Origin: Mytilus galloprovincialis
Taxonomy: Eukaryota > Mollusca > Bivalvia > Mytilida > Mytilidae
DNA length: 64,000 nucleotides
Assembly: GCF_965363235.1 (NCBI RefSeq)
Contig: NC_134846.1
Span: 60,997,121 to 61,061,120 of the forward strand
Direction: 5' to 3'
Shown: in pieces, positions 33,275 to 45,300 of the stretch
Layout of the letters: each line of letters begins with the position of its first letter
Position numbering within the stretch: position 1 is the stretch's first letter
Made by a program: the position numbers and the translations under genes
The notes under the pieces: model-generated
What the model was told of the DNA's origin: nothing
The model's database searches: none
Seen by the model: only the letters and a program-made list of their open reading frames with translations

Positions 33275-34640
33275 TATAAAAAAGAAGATGTGGTATGATT
33301 GCCAATGAGACAACTATCCGCAAAAGACCAAAATGACACAGACATTAACACTATAGGTCACCGTACGGCCTTCAACAATGAGCAAAGCCCATACCGCATA
33401 GTCAGCCATAAAAGGCCCCGATAAGACAATGTAAAACAATTCAAACGAGAAAACTAACGGCCTTATTTATATAAAAAAAATAACGAAAAACAAATATGTA
33501 ACACATAAGCAAACGACAACCACTGAATTACAGGTTCCTGACTTGGGACAGGCACATCCATAAATAATGTGGCGGAGTTAAACATGTTAGCGGGATCCCA
33601 ACCCTCCCCCTAACCTGGGACAGTGGTATAACAGTACAACATAAGAACGAACTATAAAATCAGTTGAAAAAGGCTTAACTCATCAGATGGACAAAAATAC
33701 AAGTGGACGTGGCCCGGTACTTATACATCCCGACACAAAAAGACACAATGAACAAATCTGAAAGTACTCGCAGTTATCTGACAGCTAGTTCAAAACCACT
33801 AACAACTAATAAAAATATCATGCAACTAAGACTAAACTATCAATCCGTACACATCCAACATCCAATGGATTTAGTGTAAAGACGTCATAAACAGCCAGAG
33901 AAAAACATGACCTTGTGCAATGCCAAGTTGCAGGTATCGACAGATTGTAGATCCATAAATAAGTATATACATATAACATACTAGGAATATTTAGTTAGCT
34001 TTTAATTTACTGATAACAAAATCAATATTTATACCAATAAAAAAAATATTCAATGATCTTATTACAGTGTTGAATAGGTAACCTTTTAGAATAAGTTTAT
34101 TTAAAGGAGCGACAAGTTTACATGGATCATTTCTAAATTTCCTGGCACGATTAACAACATTTCCGTAAAAATGAGGATGTGCTATCCCGTTTGAAATAAG
34201 TTTTCTACAGGTACAACCAAACTTCAAAACCAAATCTTTATATCTATGGAAAAATTTAGTAAAGGTTTTAAGTCATTTATGGTAACGATATCCCTGGTTT
34301 AATAATTTACCAGTAATACATAGGTTGCGTTCGTTAAAATCAAAAACGTCACAACAGACACGGGCATAGCGAACAAGTTGTGAAATATAAACACCGTAGG
34401 ATGGTGCCAAAGAACATCACCATCTAAAAATGGAAAATTAACAATAGGAAACGAAAAATTGTCTCTTTTGTCGTAAATTTTAGTGTGGAGTTTCCCGTTT
34501 AAAACCGAAATATCTAAATCCAGGAAAGGACAGTTATTACCGAATAAATTTGATTATTTAAAGTAAGTTCCTTGGGGTAAATTTCCGCAGTATATTGAGA
34601 AAATTCTTGATTATTTAACGAAAATATATCATCAAGATAA
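33275..34640 (-). mobile_element. decayed reverse-transcriptase retroelement with its 3' tail (source of repeat B)
   Basis: Reading the minus strand from about 34,640, the landmarks are RYLDDIFSLNN, AEIYPKELTL, a GKLHTKIYDKRDNF block, PIVNFPFLDGDV, and finally CRKLISNGIAHPHFYGN ahead of a stop near 33,991. It is the same reverse-transcriptase type as the 2-kb fragment, Penelope-like by overall motif set, with the clade uncertain. The non-coding stretch 33,275-33,990 follows as a 3' tail and is the sequence dispersed elsewhere as repeat B. The copy is a fossil with several breaks and appears truncated at its 5' end. Confidence 0.65.
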
Positions 34641-35447
34641 CGGTAAGTAGCTCATACAAATAAAAGTTGTTCATTGGATCTTTGCATTAACTTGGTAAAA
34701 TTAATGATAAGATTATAGTTTTGTTTCTTGTGTTTTATCTTTTGATAGATCTATTAGAAGTTTATGTGGATTTTTGCTTTTTAACCCAATCAGACAAAGT
34801 TGACCTTAAAAAATGACTATTGTTTCAAGTCACGTATGGTCATAGTCTATACATCTTCACGTGTTGAAGTCTTATAAAACATTCGCGACTTTCATAAGTT
34901 TGAATTTTAGCTTACATGATGACGGTTGGTCTAGAAAGTGCTTGAGAGGAACGAAACTAATGAAGAGATCTGAGATACGGATTAAAACATAATAACCTTG
35001 ACCAACGAACCATGCAAATGAGGTTAAAGTAAGATCAGACAAAAAAGCACACATAACAGTTATCATGCCATACACAAGTCATAGTTGACCTATCGCTTAC
35101 AGATACAGCTATCCTATTTTTCACAATTAGTGAAAAAAATCATACGGCAAAATAACTATATTTTTTAAGCAGTTCATGACAAGGAGGTCAAGGACGTTGA
35201 ACATATGAAAACTCTATAACATAAGGAATTATTTGTATACAAGGTATGGATCATCCAAACAGGTTTTCTACCCTCTGGAATATAAAGCTTTCCGTAAGTA
35301 GTTGTAGCCCTATGGTTATCCTTGTGTCTATCTGCGATAAATAAAATCTAAAATACGATGCAGAATAAATATATATTAACTCAAGAAACAAATCATGCTA
35401 GTATACAGTGCATTTCTACTTCATTATCAAAACGTCTTCTACATCTA
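34641..35447. other. intergenic, no gene seen
   Basis: May include a little more retroelement debris up to about 34,870, then AT-rich spacer and the 3' flank of the minus-strand receptor gene. Confidence 0.35.
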
Positions 35448-36620
35448 TCATAAAGCTGTAACGGTTAGATAAGCTATAAATATTATCAATATAATTGTAT
35501 AAAAGAAAAAAACATAAATTTTATCAAGAATTCGTACAAAATCCTTGGTTGCTGGTTTCCTTTTTTTGTCGCCCACATCTACAATAGAGCTCTTCTGGCG
35601 ATATTTGGAGCAAATAGAGATAAAACATCCCTGGATCCCTGTCGCTTCCGACTCTTCAGACCAATACAACTTCATATTAATTATATTACACATAGTTATG
35701 CATGCACTGGTCACGAATAATAGTATAATGTAAATTACCATGAAGGACATCGGATTTGATGTGGTTGGAAGTTTATCAGACACCAGTGTTAAAAACACCA
35801 TGTAGGATAACAGAATAGTCATCCCAAAAGACAACCGTTCGCCACATTCTATGGGTAACATAAATATCAAAGGATTAAGCAAAGCTAAAACAGCGGTGGG
35901 TGTAAACACCAACACAGTGTAATAAACTGGTTTTCTCTTGAAATTTATAACTACCTCAAATGAACTTTCATGTTCAAGATCATTTGCAACCAAAGTACTT
36001 TCCAACTCCCATAGTTGACTCAGAATAATATGCGAGTTCTCGGTAGTTGCGCTGATTGGTTTAAGTCTGAGAGTGTCGTGATAACCAAATCCAGAGAGAA
36101 GCAACTCACAAGAATGAGAATCAAATGGAAACTTAAGAACATCTACAGAGCACTTGGCGTTTAACACAGATCCGGGTGTCCAGGAAAGTCTGCCATCGTT
36201 GGTAACCCGAACGTTAAACGATGAGTCAGACCCGATCCATGCTAGAGTATCAGCACTATTTACAAGAATCACTTTAGGGGTCCATACCTTTGACTGTGGT
36301 ACAATTATTTGGTCGATTCCATCATACAATGCTTTGTCCCATGTTAGAGATTCATCTGTCCAGAAAAAACTAATAGCTCCTACTACAGATAATACACCAT
36401 CTACTTCGTTAAAGTTGTTAAAGGCAAACAAATGGAAAATTATACTGATGTTAAATTTGCCGTTGTCCGTAGGCATAGGTTGAATCTCTGCATCATAATC
36501 CTTAAATACTAAATTATGCAGGTCCCTATAGGTTGATATATTATCTCCTATTACACAGTAGATACAGCAAAAACATATTAGATGCTGTATAATTCCCATG
36601 CTGTGTCCGAGCTTTTGCAT
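35448..36620 (-). CDS. Cys-loop ligand-gated ion channel subunit (nAChR-like), intronless
   Basis: A complete 390-residue subunit in one exon and the most diverged of the six. The first ATG is at 36,620 (MQKLGHSMG), followed by a hydrophobic signal segment. The Cys loop is at residues 157-171 (C, PFDSHS, C). The motif that reads FTPWGY in most paralogues is SGFGY here, so the Trp is Phe. M1 follows KRKPVYY, M2 follows CGERLSFG with the cation-type Glu, and M3 follows NPMS. The M3-M4 loop is only about 50 residues and lacks the acidic run of the plus-strand copies. M4 is followed by a very short tail. No adjacent cysteines are present in the loop C region. The opposite orientation and the repeats between it and the cluster suggest an older or dispersed duplicate. 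Confidence 0.92.
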   Translation of the reverse strand: MQKLGHSMGIIQHLICFCCIYCVIGDNISTYRDLHNLVFKDYDAEIQPMPTDNGKFNISIIFHLFAFNNFNEVDGVLSVVGAISFFWTDESLTWDKALYDGIDQIIVPQSKVWTPKVILVNSADTLAWIGSDSSFNVRVTNDGRLSWTPGSVLNAKCSVDVLKFPFDSHSCELLLSGFGYHDTLRLKPISATTENSHIILSQLWELESTLVANDLEHESSFEVVINFKRKPVYYTVLVFTPTAVLALLNPLIFMLPIECGERLSFGMTILLSYMVFLTLVSDKLPTTSNPMSFMVIYIILLFVTSACITMCNIINMKLYWSEESEATGIQGCFISICSKYRQKSSIVDVGDKKRKPATKDFVRILDKIYVFFFYTIILIIFIAYLTVTAL

Positions 36621-37386
36621 TGTAAAACAAAACAAATTGAAATGCCGTATTTGAATACAATTTCAAGAAAATGATTGATCGACCATTACATCATGGCTTT
36701 CGTATTTGCGTACCCGAAAGATTTAATGGGTTTGTTTTATATGGATGCATTTGTAACGGATGTGATATCTCTAAATGTAAATATTACTTTGTGTTTTAAA
36801 AGTTACAAATTCATATAGATAATTTAGAAATATGGATTTACTGTTGAATTATAACCATTTTAATGGGTATGGAGTTGGTTAAGCAAAGGTCAAGTGAATG
36901 AGTGTGTCGTGATATGTATTTACATAAGAACAGCATGGTTATTATCACTAAATGCATCTTTTGAACAATATGTCACTTAAAAATCGCTTCAGAGTCTGAA
37001 CAACCCCTATGATTGAAAAAAAAAAACTATTTAATGCACAAAGTTTAGAAAAATTCATGTAAAATTACAGATTAAGGCAATTTCCTCTTGTCCTTAAAGA
37101 TTTATTTTGATTTTGTCTCTTATATATATCAGAATCAATTTATATATATTTATTTCTTTTTCTTATAGAACTCTGGGTGTTTGTCCTACAAAATCTCTAA
37201 CACTGTTAAATATAATTAAATATGATTTTTAGGGCTAGAAGACATTGTATTTTTTTAAAACAAAATGTATATATTTATTTTATTCAAACTTACATACTTT
37301 ATTTCAAAAAGCGCGGTAACTCAGATGATTAACGGACACCATCACGAATTGAATGATCCCGGATGATACGATGTGTCTTTGTCCAA
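36621..37386. other. 5' flank of the minus-strand receptor gene, no further gene seen
   Basis: AT-rich; should contain the promoter of the receptor gene. No element recognised. Confidence 0.4.
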
Positions 37387-38382
37387 ACTATAGTGCCTAA
37401 CAAGATTTTGTGAGGGAATTCGATGTTTGCTATACCACTGTTTATTTCAACGCACTTTATGAGAATACTTTTGTACCAATCAAAATGAAAAATTTTGCAG
37501 TGTTTTGAGAAATGATTTTATTTTGTAGTAACGTATTGTTTTTGAAACATGTTATGTTTTAAAAGAACAAACTTTCTGTATAAAGTCAATAATTATGTGG
37601 ACTTTTGAAGCCCAAACTTTGTATGGCCTTAAATACATAAATGAAAGATCCAAAAACTGTTCTAATACAGATCTACATGTTTATGAAATTATATCAAATT
37701 GGTTGCAAAATTTTTATTCGTTATTGCAAAAAAAGAAATTTTTAATATCTTACATTTTCTCCCTAACCATTTTACCCCTATTACTTATTATAATGTGGAC
37801 CAGTCATTGCTATTGAATATTTTCAATTTGATTGGGTAAAGTTATTATTAGTTTACCTTCAAACTGTTAATGCTTTACATACATGACTATTTATTAAATC
37901 AGAACGTGCATGAATGTGACAATAACTAAAATGACCTTCAAGCTGGACACTGGATGAGTCCATGTTATGTTTTATCAATGAAAGTATAGGTATGAAAGGT
38001 AAGAATTGCCAATTCTCCTATTTTCACAAAATTTTCCAAATACACAGTAGATAGATTATTTTTTAATAGTCAATTGCGGAGAAAAACAGAAAAAGTTTAC
38101 CATTAAGACGGTATATTCCAATCAAGAAGTCATTTTTCGGAGAGAAATGTCAAAATACACTTAACACACGGCTACGCCAGGTAAAATTATTATTCATCTT
38201 ACAAAAAAACAACATTTTTCAGTCTCATAGGAACATGCTTATTACAATTAATCCCAAACTAAGGTAGTCATTAAATAAAGTCAAAATATGTCCGATCTAC
38301 CCATTTTTGGAGCAAAAAAGTCAATACGATCGTTTTAAGGTCAATTTTGTCTACCTCACAAAATCTTGTTAGGCACTATAGT
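37387..38382. mobile_element. 996-bp element with perfect 29-bp terminal inverted repeats
   Basis: 37,387-37,415 and 38,354-38,382 are exact inverse copies over 29 bp (outer end ACTATAGTGCC). The interior is AT-rich, with only a 73-codon frame (37,595-37,816) that resembles no transposase I know, so it is a non-autonomous DNA transposon. Because the outer bases are themselves palindromic (ACTATAGT), a TA target duplication inside the repeat is possible but not provable here. Its right end abuts a hammerhead-like relic. Confidence 0.8.
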
Positions 38383-38440
38383 CTTGTGTGGACGAAACGC
38401 ACATCTGGCGTATTAAATTTTAAACCTGGTACCTTTTGTT
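38381..38440 (+). repeat. hammerhead-repeat relic next to the 29-bp-TIR element
   Basis: gtcttgtgtggacgaaacgc followed by acatctggcgta and aaacctggtacc matches the right half of the hammerhead and the start of the 357-bp unit. The left part of the core is missing. Confidence 0.7.
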
Positions 38441-38682
38441 AGCTATTATTCGTGTGTTAAATGGCTGACCCGTGTTAAGAGAGAGACGTATATCTTGCAC
38501 GTTAAAGACACCCTTATAGATTTCGAAAAAGAGCAGGCTAATGCCGCAATAAGACAGCACTCGCACCCTCAAAGTGGAAAGGGATTAATATGAATAAACA
38601 TGTTTAAACTATTCGTGCGTTTCTCTGTCCTATATGTTCTCCCATTTATTTGTATTGTAGTCCTGTCATTTTTATGTTATAT

Positions 38683-38947
38683 TTAACATTGCCATAAAAG
38701 CGGGAGGTTTGGCATGACACAAAACCAAGTTCAAACCACCATTTGTTTCTAAAATTTTCCTGTACAATCAGGAAAATGGCCAATATTGTTGTATTATAGT
38801 TCGTTTTTGTGCGTGTTATTTTAATGTTGTGTCGTAGTTCTCCTCTTATAGTTGATGCGTTTCCCTCCTCAGTTTTATTTTGTAACCCGGATTTTTCTCA
38901 ATCGAACTATGAATTACGAACAGCGGTATACTACTGTTGCCTTTATT
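38683..38947 (-). repeat. dispersed repeat family A, long copy
   Basis: The reverse complement runs from aaaggcaacagtagtatac through aaaccgagg-type sequence to gccaaacctcccgcttttat, covering the same blocks as the 24.8-kb copy. Confidence 0.75.
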
Positions 38948-39589
38948 TACATCGTATTCTATCATTTAAAAATTAGAGTGGAAACGTGGTGTGTGTCAAA
39001 TTTACAACAACCTGAACTAAGAGCAGGATACAGTCTAAGGCCACCATTGGGAGGAGGGCTTTAGCTGGCCACTAATCAAATTCGTGATTTATATCATCGA
39101 AAATCGACGCCACAATAAACTCGAAAACATATAAATGAACCAAAATAATTTAAAAAAAAACCATACATACACAAGACTATCAAAGGCCAGAGAATCCCGA
39201 TAGGTGCAATCATTCGGCAGGTTTCAACATGTTTAATGAGATAGCAATCCTCCCTTATATCTCAAGCTAATGTATAATAAACAAAAACATAGCAATACGC
39301 ACAGTAAAACTCAGTTTAAATTATACGAGAACATAACGCTACCCTGCGAACAACTGGTTTTAGAATAAGTGTTTCATTTACGATGCAAAGACCCATCGTC
39401 ACTATATCAATTCTGAGTAAGTCTGATTAAAGGTTTGGTTAGCTTTTGATGTGAATGACGACATATTTGTGCTTTGAATAAAATATTACCATGTTTGGCA
39501 TATTGTTTTGCTAGAAAAGCAAGATTTGTGATCCCAGTCTTGTTTGATTTCTTAGACCATCCTCTAATTTTTTTTAAAATTTTCATAGG

Positions 39590-39790
39590 AATGGGTATCG
39601 CCAGCCCAGTACTCAGCACTTCTGTGTTGACTTGAGTTTTCATTGATATGTTCATAATTATAAATTAACTGTTAACAAAATTTTGAATTTTGAAATACTA
39701 ACTAAAGGCTTTTCTACCTCAGGTTAACTTAGCTGTATTTGGCAAAACTTTTAGGAATATTTTGTCATCAATGCTCTTCAATAAATAATC
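39590..39790 (+). repeat. diverged hammerhead-repeat unit without its ribozyme
   Basis: gggtatcgccagcccagtac, cacttctgtgttgac, aaaattttgaattttgaaat, tagctgtatttggcaaaact and tcatcaatgctcttcaa follow the order of the 357-bp unit. Confidence 0.7.
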
Positions 39791-39909
39791 AAATATTTCA
39801 TGTTTGTTACTTTATTGATCAAATGTCTCGACTCTGATGCATTTTTTCACACGAAACCAGTAAAATCATAATAATAAACATTTGTTTCTTATCTATTGAA
39901 TCGTGTTAG

Positions 39910-40113
39910 GTGTTTCACTTTGACATACTGTCACATTATCCTCACACAACACTTTCGGAGCAGAATAAGGAAATTTGTGTCAATGATTTTTCTACCATTA
40001 CTTGTGATGATAGTGAACAGTTGGAAAATATCCGAGATCAAAAGTTAGGTGGCAGTCAGACAGACTGCAGATTTGTTACTGATTTGCTTCAACAAGTTGT
40101 CAAAAACAATTGA
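39910..40113 (+). CDS. possible orphan terminal exon, function unknown
   Basis: A 67-codon frame begins exactly after a TTAG acceptor-like site (GTG TTT CAC TTT GAC), ends in TGA, and is followed by AATAAA at 40,209. The peptide (HFDILSHYPHTTLSEQNKE near its start, TDLLQQVVKNN at its end) looks protein-like but resembles no family I know. No matching upstream exon was found on the plus strand. It could be a real last exon, an exapted fragment or chance. Confidence 0.25.
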   Translation: MFHFDILSHYPHTTLSEQNKEICVNDFSTITCDDSEQLENIRDQKLGGSQTDCRFVTDLLQQVVKNN

Positions 40114-40559
40114 CATATCAGACTAAAACTTAGAAGGAATGAAGCATCCAGTTCTTCTACCTATTTCAGCTAATAATTTTTTTGTAGTTTGCAATTTCTT
40201 CAAACTCTAATAAAGGGTGAATTGATATTGCCTTTAATAAACACCGGTTCAATGGTTTTAAAGACAAAACACATTTTTACAGGAGTCAAATGTTGATTGA
40301 AACATCAAAACCCTTAACTGCACTTTGCAATGCAAATGACACCCAATCGATCATAATGTTTGGCTTTACTATTCTTTACTTCATTTGCAAGTACGAATTA
40401 TTATTTTTTTCTTTTTTTAAAATGCTTTCCCCTCAAGCTGGTGTCTTTATTTTTTGTGTTTTTTTTTTTTATTGTTGTTGTACATGTACTGATTTAGTGT
40501 TATGGATAGATGCTAATATTCTTTGTAGATCTATATTATGCATAGTATTGTTCAATTAC

Positions 40560-40745
40560 TAAGGAACAGATGACTCGAGCTGTATTTGCCAAAACCTTTC
40601 AGAATATTAGGTCCTTAATGCTATGGACTTGATTTGGTCTTTTATTACCTCTTTTTGTTTCAAGCATTACTGATGAGTGTTTTATAGACAAAACACATGT
40701 TTGGTGTACTTTGTGTACTTAACAGTAGTATGGTACTTTTAAAGG
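40560..40745 (+). repeat. diverged hammerhead-repeat unit
   Basis: Contains gctgtatttgccaaaacctt and tccttaatgct, then a hammerhead-like segment (40,664-40,708) with an intact CTGATGAG but a changed GAAA region. It lies just beyond the poly(A) signal of the LLGL gene. Confidence 0.65.
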
Positions 40746-40778
40746 CACAAGAAATGAAAACTGAAACAATTTATACAT

Positions 40779-42345
40779 TTTATTAGTAGTGAGATGTTTC
40801 TATACAATATCATGTACATGGTAAACATCATGAAAAAAGCTTTCTTATGAAAATAAAATGGATGGATCATTAAAAGCTCTATAGCTTTCTTTGGTCTAAA
40901 ATGATGGTCAACTTAATCTAATAATGTATCACAAAAATATTCATCATAATTTTTCTTCTGTTTTCATTTTCTTCTGAAATATGCATAAAATTTCAAAAAC
41001 TTGTTCTTTGCACTACTTCAACAAGAAACAACCATATATTTAGACAGGCACATAAAACATGTAGTTTTCAACTTAACACACACAAAAAGCCATCATAAAA
41101 TGCATAGGAAAAAACCGTACTGAAGCGATTTAAAAATATAAAATTCTTAATCACATGATTGTTTAAAAATCTAATTTTAACAAAGATTAAAATAACTATT
41201 CAATTGGTACACAACCTATTTCATCAAAAACACCAATATAAACATTTCACAAATGTAGAAATTATCCTTCACTTTTACAAAAGCTCTACACCGTACTAAA
41301 TAAGAGCAAAGGTAGTTAACTCATGTTCAAATCTCATTACTCAATAATATAGTCCTGCTTTATATACTCTATAAATTTTCATTTTAATACTGAAAGTAAA
41401 CTTTTGAACAGATGTCATGAAGATTTATAAGCAAGGTATAATCATATAAATTATTGGAAGTACAACCTTTATTATAATTAAATGATAATATTGAACATTA
41501 AATATTCATTCAGTACTAATTCAATTTTGATAAATATCAAAGTAGCTTACAATTTTAACTAAATAAATTTAATATTTTTCAATACATAGTTTACAATCAT
41601 AAAATAATTATTACACAAGATACCATGATAATGCCTTAAAGGTCAATTTATATTTTCTTCCTAATATTTCCCATGATAATGAAAGTAGCAATAATTTGCC
41701 AGCAATTTGTAATGCCTATAAAATTTTGTATGTTTGTCTGAGAATAAGCTTGGAATAAAAAAAATATGTTTAAAAATTCTATACTACATTGCACTAGTAT
41801 GAAAAAAGTTAAATGTATTGGTTTCAATCTTGACACAAAATACACCACAACCACAAGTTAATCCCTATCCCAATAAAATGTCTAAATAATGTAAAAATCT
41901 AAGATAACAAAATTTAAACATCTTTCTTTTCTACTTATTATGCAGTTGAGCTTGGAAGACTGAAATATAAAATATTCTGTAAACCAAAAGGTCTTTTCTT
42001 CAAGCAGTACTTAGTACATGTAGGTGTTATCCTTTTCTATGTACACTTTTTTAATAACACTGACACAAAACTCAGGCTAAGCATTTAACATGTTACAAGA
42101 AATCACACAGTTTCACATTACACAATAGCAGTTGCAGTTTCATAAATATGTTTAATAATCTTGGAATGATTTTTAAAATAACTTGACAATAGTCAAAAAT
42201 TGTCCCTTTACAAAAGCTTAAGCACAACTTAAACATAGATAGTGATAGTTAAATTTCTCTTCCTTAATTATCCATGATACAAGTGTGAATTATTGCCATT
42301 TTATCTCTGGTCCCATGTTAACAGGCAAGTCTTAGCATTAACAGT
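40779..42345 (-). other. probable 3' UTR of the LLGL gene
   Basis: No frame or repeat interrupts this 1.6-kb stretch after the stop codon. An AATAAA on the minus strand (complement of 40,779-40,784) is a candidate poly(A) signal. The true length needs transcript data. Confidence 0.45.
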
Positions 42346-45300
42346 CTAACTGACAACTGGAGCCTCGGTAGAAATTATCTGTTCTGCTTCTTGTAGATTT
42401 TTCTTTGCAAGAGCTGCATCATCTTCCGTTATCTTCAATTCAACTATTTTATCATGAACTTCATTTACATCAGTTATTACCTGTAACAGAAAAAGTTTCT
42501 CAAGTGAAATAGGTGCATAGAATATTATTCAAAATATTACTCAAGCTATGTATCCAAGTCTGCATGCATTTTGTACAATGAAATGTATTTTGCCCCCTCC
42601 TAATTTTGAAAATAAATCTGCAAGGTTATTCATTTATATGTATAACACTGTCATTGTTGTCAATGCAATATCAATAAAAACATTGCCACATAAAATCAAC
42701 CTCTAAGACTGCATAATTGTTCCATTTTATACTACATAACATGCCACAAATATTAAGAGGTATAATGCAAAGTATAGATGGAACAGATATGAGAATTATA
42801 AAATAAGGGATTTGACATAAAAATACAAATTTAAACAGAGGCATGTTTTGGTATAAAAGGAATACTGTGCATTATTCGTTGGATACCAATTTTTGTGGAT
42901 TTTGTGGGTATAGGTGAACCATGAAATTATATGATCAACAAATAACAAAATTTCTATATACTTGTAAGCAGACTTTGGTAAAACCAGGAAATACATATCC
43001 TTGAACATTTAAGTTTCCCCTAATTCATGTAAATTGGTACCCACAAAAATAAATGAATCCACAGTAACAAAAGGTTAAATATATAAAATACAGCATATAA
43101 TGATAATATTTCTCTTCATTCTTAGCTGATTTATACTTTCTCTAACTAATTGATTTTTTTTATAATTGACATGTGGTTCATTTGATCTTAGTTCCTTGTT
43201 GGTTATAAATCAATAATGACTTCAAAATTGCTTGCTTTCTTCTGAAATTTCTATTCTTAATTCACCAAAAAAGGTGACCATGCTTCTTGACAAGAACATA
43301 TAACATAACACATCTTTAGGCAAAAGATAAAAATTATTTCCATATCTTTTAAAAATAATTAAAGAAACAATATCCAACACTGAATCTTATGCAATACAAT
43401 ATTTCTCCACCTTTGACAGTTTAAATTTTAATATCAAAATAAATATAACTGTCTCAAGTGAAAAATATTATTTCATACTTGCTGCAGTGAGAACATTTTT
43501 ATCTTAGTTTGTGTGCATATATAATGTTCAAATAGTTTTAAGGTTATAATTTGTTTTTTTACAATGAAATATGTGGTGGAAGAGTGACAAGCTCTCTTAA
43601 GACACTCCTTTCAGGTTTGAAAGAACAACATGAATTATAATGAACAAAACTTTCAAATTATCAAAAGCAAATCTTGTACAAAATTCAAAGTCACTACAAC
43701 ATAAACTCAGTTACATATTAAGAAAAAAAATAATGAACTTCCTCATGTGGTGGAAGAATTCCAGCATATCCATATTTACATATATATGATTAACAATAAC
43801 CAGCTTACAATTTTTACATATGTAAGAATTTTGAGTTAACACTTGGGGCAAAATGAAAACACACTACTAAAGCAAAAACTCACAGCAAACTAAACATGAA
43901 AATGAACAAAACAAAAACGTGAGGACAATAAAAAGATGTACGAATAATGAGAGATTACAGGAGAATTTGAGTAATAAGGAAGTTCTACCACCAGAAAGGT
44001 TTGCCGTAAGAGTTGTCCCCCTTCTCACCTGTGTTGTTGTAGTAACGATCGGCTGTGTAGATTTCGTATCATCATCAACATTGACTGATTCTGTTGGGAC
44101 AACATAAATAAAAAAACACAATTAACATATAATGAAATAAGCTAAAGACTTGTTCTTGTATTGACAAGTAGATCAAAGAAATTAAAATGATAATGAATTA
44201 GCAACAGCATAACATGCTCTATTTGAGCAGGCTTTAGAAAAGGGAGATGAATTTAACTATTTCTTAGCATGCTCCTCCTAGCAGGTATAGGAGGATTCTT
44301 ATATTAGCGAATATTCCAACAGTTGCTAGCATGCTCTATGGAATAAAAAAAGTTCAACGAATACTCTCCTTTTCTGAAGAATTACTGACATGCAAATGTT
44401 CTGAATATATATTATAATATTTCAACGTAGCTCTATATCATTTAGAATTGAGTTGTTAAATGTTTTCAGTACACCCGAATACTTATAACAGTGCAATTAA
44501 CCAGAGCATACAGGGTCATGCTGTTGAAATTATAGAGATGTGGTGTGATTTTGTAATGAAGTGGAGGCTTAAACATTTAGATGCAAAGAATTGTTTTAAA
44601 AAAAAATCCTTTTCTAAAAATCGTGCAGTAAACATCATTATGTAAAAATTTGAAGATTTTTTTTAATATAAAACGTTGATTGTTCCAAAATTTCAAAGTT
44701 TAGTATAACAAAAATGATATTATTTCCACAAATGCTTACAATATAACAGCTACTGCAAGATATTTAGTTGAAAGCATATATAACCAAGGATATAAGGAAA
44801 GCTAATAATACCACATTGCCAACATGTAAAGTGATAAATTACCAACCTGGCCCGTCCCCACCAGCTGTTACTGTATGTGTAACTGTCTCCTCTGTTGTGG
44901 TCACCACTGTTGTCTCAGATGAAGTGATTAATGTTGTTGATTCTACCACAGTACTATCCTGAAGTCTAAAAACAAAAAAATGTTCTATTTAAATTTTTTT
45001 ATTAAAAAATGCTAATTTGATCGATAACTTGTCATGGTGTATTATTATATAACAAATATCAAGTCAATATCTTCAAGTATGACAAAATAAAAAGTGTGGA
45101 AAACTGATTATCCGAGTGAATTTTCTAGGTCCAAGGACCATAACTCTGCACAAAATCATTAGACCATAACAAAATTGGAACTTGATCTGTAACTTGTCAT
45201 GATAAAACAGTGTACCAATTATTGAATCAATATCTTGAAGCATGATAAAAAAAAAAGATTATGGATTTTTTAGTGATTTTTTTTTTAAGTCAAAAGACCA

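Noticed and set aside
36620-36635. Upstream start for the minus-strand receptor
   Set aside because: The frame extends five codons upstream only with a TTG; the first ATG is at 36,620 and leads directly into the signal segment.
37595-37816. 73-codon frame inside the 29-bp-TIR element as a transposase
   Set aside because: Too short, with no catalytic motif; the hydrophobic end is typical of chance AT-rich frames.
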